Shown: positions 42,944-50,635 of the stretch, piece by piece | Numbering within the stretch: position 1 is the first letter of the stretch | How the letters are laid out: every line of letters starts with the position of its first letter | Assembly: GCA_963805705.1 (NCBI GenBank) | Contig: CAWDVH010000004.1 | Coordinates: 248,001 to 312,000 of the forward strand | Direction of reading: 5' to 3' | Length of the DNA: 64,000 bases | From: CAWDVH01 sp963805705 | GTDB taxonomy: Bacteria > Actinomycetota > Actinomycetes > Streptosporangiales > Streptosporangiaceae | Notes under the pieces: generated by a model | What the model was told of the DNA's origin: nothing | The model's database searches: none | Seen by the model: the letters and a program-made list of their open reading frames with translations, nothing else | Translations under genes and position numbers: made by a program

Positions 42944-43527
42944 CAGGCGTGCCCGTCGTCAGGGGTCACCCTGGCCCACAGGCCCGGGTAGTCGATGACA
43001 AAGCCCTCGCCGTCGACGCGCAGGTCGGCGCGGAACGAGTCCGACTCGTACCGGTACACCGCCTCGTCGCAGCCCGCCAGGCGCTCCAGGAGCGTGTAGC
43101 GCTGCCGGGCGGGATGGACGTCGAGCTCGGGAACGCTGATGTAGGCGACCGTGATGTCGTGCACCGTCCCTGGTGCCTGGGTCAGGCGCCGGATCGGCAG
43201 CGTGTTGGTCAGCGGCGTGCAGGAGATGTCGACGTCCACGCACGTATCGAGATCCGGCCGCGGCCGCCGGGACGCATCGAGCCAGTGCCCCGCCCCGTCG
43301 GCCGACAAGACCAGGCTGCGGTCCAGGCCGGCCCCGGTGACCGTGACCGTCAGCTCTCTTACCTGCCAGCCAGCGTCGCACTCCAGCAGGTAGCTGAGCC
43401 GGACCGGGCCTGCGGCCGACGCCAGTATCACCTGGCTGTCCGCCCGGAACCCGGCCGCCTCACTGGACACGATCGCGTGCTCCAGCCCTGGCCATTGCAT
43501 CGCCGTCCACGCCAGGTCCATCGACAT
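42940..43527 (-). CDS. Putative glycolipid-binding protein (DUF1089 family)
   Basis: The 195-residue protein contains GLEHAIVSSEAAGFRADSQV, LSYLLECDAGWQVRELTV and SCTPLTNTLPIRRLT, features of the putative glycolipid-binding family (PF06475). The structure of a Pseudomonas member is a wide beta barrel. The ATG at 43527 has GGGAGG upstream. It is divergent from a CGNR regulator that may control the operon. Confidence 0.78.
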   Translation of the reverse strand: MSMDLAWTAMQWPGLEHAIVSSEAAGFRADSQVILASAAGPVRLSYLLECDAGWQVRELTVTVTGAGLDRSLVLSADGAGHWLDASRRPRPDLDTCVDVDISCTPLTNTLPIRRLTQAPGTVHDITVAYISVPELDVHPARQRYTLLERLAGCDEAVYRYESDSFRADLRVDGEGFVIDYPGLWARVTPDDGHAW

Positions 43528-43555
43528 GCCCGCCTCCCGCACGATTTGGTAACCG

Positions 43556-43608
43556 TCTAATGAATTAGAAAGTTACAAGACGGCAAGGCCGCCCGCAACC
43601 GGTATAGT
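43556..43608. promoter_or_regulatory. Divergent promoter region with TCTAAT/ATTAGA palindrome and TATAGT -10
   Basis: An AT-rich palindrome TCTAATGAATTAGA (43556-43569) lies between the divergent genes. TATAGT at 43603-43608 is 6 bp before the CGNR start at 43615, consistent with a leaderless transcript. The palindrome is a candidate operator for the CGNR regulator. Confidence 0.5.
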
Positions 43609-43614
43609 CGTTTG

Positions 43615-44145
43615 ATGGTTACCGATCGGGCCTCCGCGGGCCAGGCTGCACCGGGCGGCCTGGAGCCAGTGCGGGTCCTGCTCAATAGCTGGCTCATCCC
43701 GAACGACTCCCGCGTGCCGAGCGACCGGTTCGATGAGCTCGCGCTGCAGGAGCGATGGACCGGGCCGCAGGCGTCGGCCATCCGTGACCTGCGCGCCGAC
43801 CTGCGCGCTCTGGTGGAGGCCGGGAGCGTCGATGCGGGCTGCCTCAACGGCTGGATTGAGCGGCTCGGCCTGCGGCCGGTCGTCGAGGATGGCGGGATCA
43901 GCTTTCGCCACCAGGGCGGCCCGGCCGGCGATCTGCTCGCCACGGTCGTCCTGGCCATCGGCTCGGGCACGTGGAAGCGCCTCAAGGCCTGCCCTGACTG
44001 CCGCTGGGTGTTCTACGACAGCACCCGCAACGCCAGCAAGCGCTGGTGCCTGATGTACGCCGGCGGTCCGGAGGGCCGCGCCTGCGGCACGATCGCGAAG
44101 GTGCGTCGCTACCGGGCCCGCCAGGCGACCGCCGGCCAGCCATGA
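43615..44145 (+). CDS. CGNR zinc-finger (ABATE-type) regulator
   Basis: The 176-residue protein has an N-terminal helical ABATE-like domain and a C-terminal zinc finger: CPDC at about 126-129, CLMYAGG, and ACGTIAKVRRYRAR in place of the canonical CGNRxK sequence. CGNR proteins are thought to be stress-linked transcription factors. It is probably the local regulator of the two-gene operon on its left. Its stop codon abuts the kshB stop with no gap. The ATG at 43615 is preferred to TTG at 43612. Confidence 0.85.
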   Translation: MVTDRASAGQAAPGGLEPVRVLLNSWLIPNDSRVPSDRFDELALQERWTGPQASAIRDLRADLRALVEAGSVDAGCLNGWIERLGLRPVVEDGGISFRHQGGPAGDLLATVVLAIGSGTWKRLKACPDCRWVFYDSTRNASKRWCLMYAGGPEGRACGTIAKVRRYRARQATAGQP

Positions 44146-45172
44146 TCAGGAATAGGTGATGCTCACCTGCGGGGTCAGCGGCACGGCCTGGCAGGCCAGG
44201 ATGTAGCCGTCGGCGATGTCCTGCGGCTCGAGCACCTCGTTGTGGACCATGTCGACCTCGCCGGCGGTGCAGCCGGCAGGCACAGGCGCCGCAGATTCCC
44301 TCACGGCAGGAGAACGGCGGATCGAGGCCCTGGTCGACGAGGATGTCAAGCATGCGGCTGCCCGGCGGCCACGGCAGCAGGCGGGTCTGGCCGTCCAGGG
44401 TGACATCGAGGGTGGCGGCCACGCCGCCCGTTTCCTGGGTTGCCTCGAAGGGATTCTCGGCGAGGGACAGGAATCGCTCGACGTGGACGCGCCGCGCTGG
44501 TACGGCCAGCTGGCTGAGGGCCTGCCGCGCGACCTCCAGGTAGGGGTCAGGCCCGCAGATGAACGCCTCGCCGCCCGCGTACGGCTGCACCAGAGCTGCC
44601 AGGGCGGCGGCGGTCGGCGCGCCGTGCAGCGAGTCGAGCCAGTGCACCGTCAGCAGCCGCTGCTGCGCGGCGGCCTCGAGCTCGCGCAGCTCGGCGGCGA
44701 AGATGACCGACTGCTCGTCGCGGTTGGCGTAGATCAGGACGATCTTCCCGTGTCCCTGCGCCAGGGCTGACTTGAGGATGGAAAGGACGGGGGTGATCCC
44801 GCTGCCGGCGGCCAGCAGCAGGAAGTCGCCATCCAGTGAGCGCGGGCTGAACGTCCCGGCCGGGGGCAGGATGTCCAGCACGCTCCCGGCCGTCAGGTGA
44901 TCGGCGATCCAGTTGGAGGCATACCCGCCGGTCATGCGCTTGACGGTGATCGTCGGCCGGTCGCCGGTGTGCGGCGAGCTCGACAGCGAGTAGCAGCGGG
45001 CTACCGAGCCGCCGCGGTGGTGCGGGATGCGCACGGTGAGGAACTGGCCAGGACGGTAGGCGAACGCATCAGCCAGTTCCGGCGGAATGGCCAGCACGAG
45101 CGAGCAGGCGCCGCCCGCCTCGCTGACCACCTCGTCGACCCGCACCTGGTGATACGCACGCGGCGCGCTCAC
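44146..45172 (-). CDS. kshB: 3-Ketosteroid 9-alpha-hydroxylase reductase KshB, frameshifted in the ferredoxin domain
   Basis: From GTG 45172 the protein has a flavin-binding RCYSLSSSP (R59-S62), an NAD-binding AAGSGITPVLSILKSAL and a C-terminal plant-type ferredoxin domain with CREGICGACAC. KshB passes electrons from NADH through FAD and [2Fe-2S] to KshA. One extra base near 44269 breaks the frame right after ACACRL; removing it restores TAGEVDMVHNEVLEPQD and the fourth iron ligand in ILACQAVP, ending VSITYS at 44146. As given, the frame loses that ligand and runs on to 43982, antisense to the CGNR gene. Sequencing error or inactivation cannot be told apart here. Confidence 0.88.
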
Positions 45173-45206
45173 TGCGGGGCCGCCCGGCGGTCCTGGCCAG
45201 CGGCGC

Positions 45207-45530
45207 TCACGGCGGCCGCACCGGCAGGCGGTCCTGGCCCACCGCGCGGCCGATGCTGGCCCGCAGGCTGGCGCAGGTGTCGATGAGCGCGCTCTGCTCG
45301 CCCGCGGCGGCCCTGGCCCTGAACTCAGCGCATGCGCGCACGGATGCCGAGTCCCACTGCACGCTGGTGTGCTGCGGGCTGAACTTGGCCACCAGGACCC
45401 TCGCGCCGCAGCGGTCGCACTCGACCGGCCGGAATCCGGCATGGCGTTCATCGCCAGGCGGCTCAGGAGCGCCCAGGCCGCTGGCGCGCGGGTCGGCGCC
45501 CTGGCCCGGCGGTAGCTGCCAGCTGGTCAT
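45207..45530 (-). CDS. Small CxxC protein between kshA and kshB, unknown
   Basis: The 107-residue protein has a CDRCGARVLVAKFSPQHTSV core with a zinc-type CxxC, a conserved-looking HTSVQWD and two more Cys (RACAEF, DTCASL). It starts 2 bp after the kshA stop and ends 34 bp before kshB, so it belongs to the operon that makes the 9-alpha-hydroxylase. The Cys/His pattern could bind zinc or an iron-sulfur cluster. I do not recognise it with certainty. A role in KshAB assembly or electron transfer is plausible but unproven. Confidence 0.65.
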   Translation of the reverse strand: MTSWQLPPGQGADPRASGLGAPEPPGDERHAGFRPVECDRCGARVLVAKFSPQHTSVQWDSASVRACAEFRARAAAGEQSALIDTCASLRASIGRAVGQDRLPVRPP

Positions 45531-45532
45531 GA

Positions 45533-46669
45533 TCAGGAGGCCGCGTCCTGCCGGCCAGCCAGGTTCGCCGCCACCTCCGTCTCCCATTCCTGGACCGCCC
45601 TGCTCGTATCGACCTCGAACTCATACCGCGCCACCATCTGCGGCGCGATGTCCTCGACATCGGTATAGAACTGCTCGTACCAGCGCCGCAGCTGGTAGAC
45701 CGGTCCGTCCTCCGCGCATAGCAGGGGGTTGTCCACCCGGCTCTTGTGCGTCCAGATCTCCACGTCCTGCCGGAACCCCAGGCCGATGAAGTCGGCGAAC
45801 TTGGCGGCGACCTTGTCGGCCTGGGCGTCGGAGAGACCGGGCAGGCGCCTGACGATCACGCCCCACTGCAGCATGAACGAGTCGGGCGTGACGGGATAGT
45901 GGCAGTTGATCAGGACGCTCTCCATGGTCACGCCGTGATAGTCGTGCCACAGGTTGTCGATCATGTACGACGGCCCGAAGTACGACGCCTCGGAGCGCAG
46001 CGTGGTGTCCCCGGACGCATAGTTCGAGCCCGCCTCGATATCCGGCCGGGCCCTGGTACGGAGGTACTGCGAGGCAATGTGCCCTTCGAGCACGTTCTTG
46101 AAGAACGTCGGGAAGGCGAAGTGGATGTAGAAGAAGTGCGCCATGTCGACCACGTTGTCGATGACCTCGCGGCAGTTCGCCCCCTCGACCAGGACCGAGT
46201 CCCAGGTCCACTGACTCCATTCAGGGGAGAACGCGCCCTCGATCCTGGGGATGGTCACGTGCTCGGGCGGCGGGTTCCCCTGCGGGTCGTTCCACACGAA
46301 CAACTGCCGGTTCTGCTCGAGCGTGAGCCACGATCGCGTCCGGGCCGCGGGCGGCACGCGCCGGCCGTAGGGAATCTGCGCGCACCTGCCGTCCCCGCCC
46401 CAGCGCCAGTCGTGGAAGGGGCACGCGACGGCGTCGCCCTTGACCGTGCCGCGGCTCAGGTCGCCGCCCATATGCCGGCAGTACGCGTCGAGCACGTGCA
46501 GGCGCCCCTGCGAGTCCGCGAAGACGACGAGCTTGGTTCCGAACGCCTCCACCGCGTGCGGGCCGCGGGCGCGGAACGCATCGGCGATGCCCAGGCAATG
46601 CCAGCCGCGCGCGAACCTGTCCCGCGGTGTGCCGCGGTCGATGGTCCGGACGCCGTTCCGGTCATTCAT
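45533..46669 (-). CDS. kshA: 3-Ketosteroid 9-alpha-hydroxylase oxygenase KshA
   Basis: The 378-residue Rieske oxygenase has cluster ligands C64/H66 (CRHMGG) and C83/H86 (CPFHDW), and catalytic iron ligands H178 and H183 in NVVDMAHFFYIHF. The substrate-domain sequence and length are close to mycobacterial KshA. It hydroxylates C9 of androstenedione-type steroids using electrons from KshB, and with KstD leads to ring B opening. The frame is intact. It is the first gene of the leftward operon, 71 bp from the shared KstR operator. Confidence 0.94.
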   Translation of the reverse strand: MNDRNGVRTIDRGTPRDRFARGWHCLGIADAFRARGPHAVEAFGTKLVVFADSQGRLHVLDAYCRHMGGDLSRGTVKGDAVACPFHDWRWGGDGRCAQIPYGRRVPPAARTRSWLTLEQNRQLFVWNDPQGNPPPEHVTIPRIEGAFSPEWSQWTWDSVLVEGANCREVIDNVVDMAHFFYIHFAFPTFFKNVLEGHIASQYLRTRARPDIEAGSNYASGDTTLRSEASYFGPSYMIDNLWHDYHGVTMESVLINCHYPVTPDSFMLQWGVIVRRLPGLSDAQADKVAAKFADFIGLGFRQDVEIWTHKSRVDNPLLCAEDGPVYQLRRWYEQFYTDVEDIAPQMVARYEFEVDTSRAVQEWETEVAANLAGRQDAAS

Positions 46670-46740
46670 CAGGCCCTCCGTGATCGGCTCAGGCTGCTAC
46701 GACAGGTGCTGGACTGCGCCTTGCGGGCTGGGCCTTATGA

Positions 46741-46766
46741 CTAGACTAGAACATGTTCTAGTCTAG
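46741..46766. promoter_or_regulatory. 26-bp perfect palindrome containing a KstR box
   Basis: The core TAGAACATGTTCTA is a perfect match to the KstR consensus; the flanks CTAGAC/GTCTAG extend the symmetry to 26 bp. It lies between the divergent kshA (71 bp away) and hsaA (48 bp away) starts and so probably represses both. Confidence 0.92.
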
Positions 46767-46814
46767 CGGTACGCGATGACCAGCCCTGAGGTCGCGCGAT
46801 CGGAGGGATACCCG

Positions 46815-47996
46815 GTGAGCGAGAACGTCGGGCAGGCGACGGCCGGCGCGGTACGCGACCTGCTGCCGGTACTGCGCGAGCGGGCGCAGGAAACCGAGGA
46901 CGCCCGCGTGGTGCCGGCCGAGTCGGTCAAGGCGCTGACCGAGGCCGGGTTTTTCCGGCTGCTCCAGCCGTCCAGGTTCGGCGGGCAGGAGGCCGATCCG
47001 ATCACGTTCCTGGCCGCAGTCCGGCTGATCGCCAGCGCCTGCGGGTCGACCGGATGGGTCTGCTCGGTCCTCGGCGTTCATCCCTGGCAGCTGGCCCTCT
47101 TCCCGCTGCAGGCCCAGCAGGAAGTCTGGGGCGCTGACGCCGGCACCCGGATGTCGTCGTCGTACGCGCCGACCGGCCGGGCGCAGGCGGTAGCAGGCGG
47201 GCACCTGCTCAGCGGGCGCTGGAGCTTCTCTTCCGGCTGTGACCACGCTACGTGGGTCCTGCTCGGCGGGATCGTGCTGGACGGTGACGGCACTCCGGTC
47301 GACTTCAGTACCTTCCTGCTGCCCGCCAGCGACTACGAGATCGACGACGTGTGGGACACGGTCGGGCTGCGCGGCACCGGCAGCAACGACATCGTGGTGT
47401 CCGAGGCTTTTGTGCCGGAGCACCGCTCGCTCAGCTTCACCGACGTCTCCCGCTGTGCCTGCCCTGGCCAGCAGGCCAATCCGGCGCCGCTCTACCGGCT
47501 GCCGTTCGGGTCGATCTTCTCCTACGCGATCACCACGCCCATCATCGGGATGGCGACCGGAGCCTATGAGGCGCACGTGCAGTACCAGCGCGAGCGGGTG
47601 CGGGCCGCCTACATCGGGCAGAAGGCGTCCGAGGACCCGTTCGGCCAGGTACGGATCGCGACGGCGGCGGCCGAGCTGGACGGGGCGTGGCTGGCGCTGG
47701 AGCGGAACATGACCGAGCTGATGGAGCACGCCAGGGCGGGGGCGAAGATTCCCCTGTCGCTTCGGCTGCGGGTGCGGCGCGACCAGGTACGCGGCACGGG
47801 CCAGGCGATCAGCGCCGTGGACCTGCTGTTCGAGAATTCCGGCGGCCGGGCGCTGAAGAGGGGGACGCCGATCCAGCGGTTCTGGCGTGACGCGCATGCC
47901 GGCCGGGTGCATGCGATTAACGACCCGGAGCGCGCGCTGTCGATGTTCGGCCGCGGCGAATTCGGCCTTGAGGTACCGCCCGACGCGATGCTGTAA
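46815..47996 (+). CDS. hsaA: HsaA, 3-HSA monooxygenase oxygenase component
   Basis: The 393-residue protein belongs to the acyl-CoA dehydrogenase-fold group D flavin monooxygenases: FGGQEADPITFLAAVRLIAS, GSTGWVCSVLGVHPWQLALF, DTVGLRGTGSND and the C-terminal RFWRDAHAGRVHAINDPERA. Length matches M. tuberculosis HsaA (394). It hydroxylates 3-HSA at C4 using FMNH2 supplied by HsaB. GTG at 46815 is favoured by GGAGGG; an ATG at 46776 lies only 10 bp after the palindrome. The frame is intact. First gene of the hsa operon. Confidence 0.93.
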   Translation: MSENVGQATAGAVRDLLPVLRERAQETEDARVVPAESVKALTEAGFFRLLQPSRFGGQEADPITFLAAVRLIASACGSTGWVCSVLGVHPWQLALFPLQAQQEVWGADAGTRMSSSYAPTGRAQAVAGGHLLSGRWSFSSGCDHATWVLLGGIVLDGDGTPVDFSTFLLPASDYEIDDVWDTVGLRGTGSNDIVVSEAFVPEHRSLSFTDVSRCACPGQQANPAPLYRLPFGSIFSYAITTPIIGMATGAYEAHVQYQRERVRAAYIGQKASEDPFGQVRIATAAAELDGAWLALERNMTELMEHARAGAKIPLSLRLRVRRDQVRGTGQAISAVDLLFENSGGRALKRGTPIQRFWRDAHAGRVHAINDPERALSMFGRGEFGLEVPPDAML

Positions 47997-48023
47997 GGCC
48001 ATGCTGTGACGGGAGCGCCCCTG

Positions 48024-48928
48024 ATGACTACTGCGCCGGCCAGGACCGCCGCCGCGACGAGCCGCTTCGCCGCGGCGGGCGGGATGCGGCTGCACTACCA
48101 CGACGCAGGTCCGGCCGGCACCCAGCCGGCGGCACGCCAGCCGGCGATGCACCGGTGGTGCTGCTGCACGGCGGCGGCCCTGGCGCGTCAGCGTGGGGTA
48201 ACTTCGGCCGCAATCTTCCGGTCTTCGCCGATCGCTTCCGTACCCTGATGGTCGACCAGCCCGGATTCGGCCGCTCGGACAAGCCGCCGGTGACGGGCAG
48301 CTACTTCACCTTCGCCGCGGACGCGCTCGCTGGCCTGCTCGACGAGCTCGGGATCGCCAGGGTGCAGCTGGTCGGCAACTCGCTCGGCGGCGGCACGGCC
48401 GTCCGGTTCGCGCTGCGGTTCCCCGAGCGGGCAGGCCGGCTGGTGCTGATGGGGCCGGGCGGCCTGAGCCTCAACGTCTTCGCCGCTGATCCGACCGAGG
48501 GCGTGAGAGCCCTGATGGAATTTCCCGCGCCGCCTGGCCCGACGAGGGAGAAGCTCGCCGCGTTCCTGCGGACGCTGGTATTCGATCAGCGGCTGATCAC
48601 CGACGAGCTGGTGGAAGAACGGTATGCCGTGGCCAGCGAGCCAGGGGCGCTGGCCGCCATGGCCTCGATGGGCGCTTCCTTCTTCGACCCCGCCAGCGCC
48701 GAGGAAGGGCTGCTGTGGCGCGACGCCCACCGGCTCCGGCAGCGGGTGCTGCTGATCTGGGGCCGGGAGGACCGGGTGAACCCGCTGGACGGCGCGCTGG
48801 TGGCGCTCAAGCTCATCCGGCGCGCGCAGCTGCACGTCTTCGGCGGCTGCGGGCACTGGGCGCAGCTGGAGAAGTTCGACGAGTTCAACCAGCTGGCGAT
48901 CAGCTTCCTGGAAGGGGACGCGCGATGA
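48024..48928 (+). CDS. hsaD: HsaD, meta-cleavage product hydrolase, frameshifted near residue 41
   Basis: The alpha/beta hydrolase has an oxyanion segment LLHGGGPGASAWGN, nucleophile GNSLGGG, acid GREDRVNPLDG and base GCGHWAQ. HsaD cleaves the C-C bond of the meta-cleavage product of ring A/B degradation. The N-terminal 41 residues (ATSRFAAAGGMRLHYHDAG) lie in one frame and the rest (from about 48146) in another; one missing base near 48145 joins them as QPAGDAPVVLLHGGG. As given, initiation at GTG 48155 would drop the first strand. It overlaps hsaC by 4 bp. The family call is certain; integrity is not. Confidence 0.9.
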
Positions 48929-49846
48929 CGGGGATCCGGGAGGCGGGGATCCGGTCACTGGGATACCTGCGCATCGAGTCGACCGACGTCGGGGCCTGGC
49001 GCGAATTCGGGGTCCGGATGCTCGGCATGGCCGAGGGCCGCGGGCCGCAGGCCGGAGCGCTGTACCTGCGGATGGACGACTTCCCGGCCCGGCTGGTGAT
49101 CGTGCCGGGGGAGCGGGACGCGCTGCTCGCCTCGGGCTGGGAGGTAGCGGACGAGAGCGATCTCGCCGGGGTGGGGCGCGCGCTGGCGGCCGCGGGCGTG
49201 GCGGTCAAGACCGGTACCGCTGCTGAGCTGGCCGAGCGCCGGGTGACGCAGCTGCTGCGCTTCGACGATCCCGCGGGCAACGCCCTTGAGGTCTTCAGCG
49301 GTGCCGCGCTTGAGCACAGGCCAGCCCGGCAGCCCGTACGGAAACCGTTTCGTCACTGGTCTGCTGGGCCTTGGCCATGTCGTGCTCCCCGCCTCAGACG
49401 ACGAGTCCGCGCTGCGCTTCTATACCGAGGTACTTGGCTTCCGGCTGCGGGACTCGATGAGCCTGGCGCCGGAGCTGCTCGGCCAGCAGGCCGGCGGGAA
49501 GCCTCTGTGGATGCGGTTCCTCGGCTGCAACGCCCGGCACCACTCGCTGGCGCTGGCTCCGTTCCCCGCGCCGGCCGGGATCGTGCACCTGATGATCGAG
49601 GTCGCGTCGCTGGACGATGTCGGCCGCGCGATGGACCGGTGCACGCGGCGCGGGGCGCCGGTCAGCTCGACCATCGGGCGGCACGCCAACGACCTGATGG
49701 TGTCGTTCTACGTGCAGACGCCGGGCGGCTTCGACATCGAGTACGGCACCGACGGCTTGCTGGTCGACGACGCGACCTGGGTGAGCCGCCAGACCACGGC
49801 GGTCAGCCTGTGGGGGCACAGCTTCGGCTCCGCCGGCGCGCACTGA
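48925..49846 (+). CDS. hsaC: HsaC, extradiol 3,4-DHSA dioxygenase, frameshifted mid-gene
   Basis: The two-domain vicinal oxygen chelate dioxygenase has an N-terminal domain IRSLGYLRIESTDVGAWREF and a C-terminal domain with the iron ligands in GLGHVVLPASDD, ARHHSLAL and PGGFDIEYG. HsaC cleaves the catechol ring of 3,4-DHSA. The frame switches near 49327: ALEHRPA in one frame, GSPYGNRFVTGLLGLGHVV in the next. Removing one C from a CCC run restores a single frame that matches homologues. If the frameshift is real, the catalytic domain would be lost. The 4-bp overlap with hsaD keeps the gene order hsaA-hsaD-hsaC-hsaB. Confidence 0.9.
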
Positions 49847-49857
49847 GGCTCGCGGCG

Positions 49858-50540
49858 GTGAGCGAGGAGATGATGACCGCGCCGCACGATGCCGAGCCGG
49901 TGCGGTCCGGGCCGGTGCAGTCCGGCCCCCTCAGTCCGGGCCGGTGCAGTCCGGGCCCCCTCAGTCCGGGCCGGTGCAGTCCGGGCCCGCGCGGTTCGAG
50001 CCCGAGCCCGGCCGGTTCCGCCAGGTCCTCGGTCACTTCTGCACCGGCCTTACCGTCATCACCACCCTCGATGCGGGGGAGCCCGCGGGCTTCGCGTGCC
50101 AGTCATTTGCCGCCCTGTCGCTGGACCCGCCGCTTGTGCTCTTCTGTCCCAGCCGGTCATCGACGACCTGGCCGAGGATCGCCAGGTCCGGGCACTTTTG
50201 CGCGAATGTGCTGGCCGCCGGTCAGGAAGAGCTGGCCCGGATCTTCGGGACCAGCGGGGCGGCCAGGTTCGGCGGCGTGTCCTGGTCGCGGTCCTCCTCC
50301 GGGGCGCCGGTCCTGGATGACGTGCTGACCTGGGCCGGGTGCACCGTCGAGGCCGTGCACGAGGCCGGGGACCACTTCGTGGTGATCGGCCGCGTTACCG
50401 AGCTCGGCGGATGCCGCGGCGGCCAGCCGCTGCTGTTCTACCGCGGCCGCTACGCCGTCACGGCGCGGGAAGCTAGCGGCACCCCGCCCGAGGTGGTCGA
50501 CACCCTGCTCGCATGGCCCCGCCACGCCGACTGGATGTGA
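49858..50540 (+). CDS. hsaB: HsaB, flavin reductase of the 3-HSA monooxygenase, with a repeat-linked frameshift
   Basis: The core (about 50000-50540) is a flavin reductase: GRFRQVLGHFCTGLTVITT, FACQSFAALSLDPPLVLFCP, GDHFVVIGRVTEL and LLFYRGRY. HsaB reduces FMN for HsaA. The uninterrupted frame starts at GTG 49944, but the natural start at GTG 49858 (MSEEMMTAPHDAEP) is in another frame. Adding one G near 49925 joins the two through a repeat that then reads QSGPV/QSGPP in register. The extra N-terminal 45-50 residues are absent from the family and are repeat-derived. With start 49944 a nearly normal enzyme could still be made. Confidence 0.88.
49908..49985. repeat. 15-bp repeats at the 5' end of hsaB
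   Basis: Units CAGTCCGGGCCCCCT and CAGTCCGGGCCGGTG alternate. The second unit lacks one G (CAGTCCGGCCC near 49918-49928), which shifts the reading frame of the N-terminal extension. Confidence 0.8.
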
Positions 50541-50571
50541 AGAATGCGCCGGCTGGCGACCGGCTGGCAGT

Positions 50572-50593
50572 ATTCCAAGCACATGCTTGACTT
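50572..50593. promoter_or_regulatory. Operator-like inverted repeat 1 for the ArsR regulator
   Basis: ATTCCAAG-N6-CTTGACTT shares its left half and spacing with the second site at 50614. It lies 30 bp upstream of the ArsR start, in the likely promoter. Confidence 0.65.
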
Positions 50594-50613
50594 CCTGCGG
50601 AGTGCTGCCTAAC

Positions 50614-50635
50614 ATTCCAAGCATGTCCTTGGAAT
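50614..50635. promoter_or_regulatory. Operator-like inverted repeat 2, overlapping the ArsR start codon
   Basis: ATTCCAAG-CATGTC-CTTGGAAT is a perfect 8+8 palindrome. The ATG at 50623 lies in the spacer. It is 42 bp (about four helical turns) from site 1. Occupancy would block both transcription and the start region. Confidence 0.72.

Noticed and set aside
50572..50635. Reading the CAAG/CTTG sites as KstR2 boxes
   Set aside because: KstR2 boxes have a 2-bp centre (CAAGnnCTTG); these have 6 bp and repeat twice at the ArsR start.
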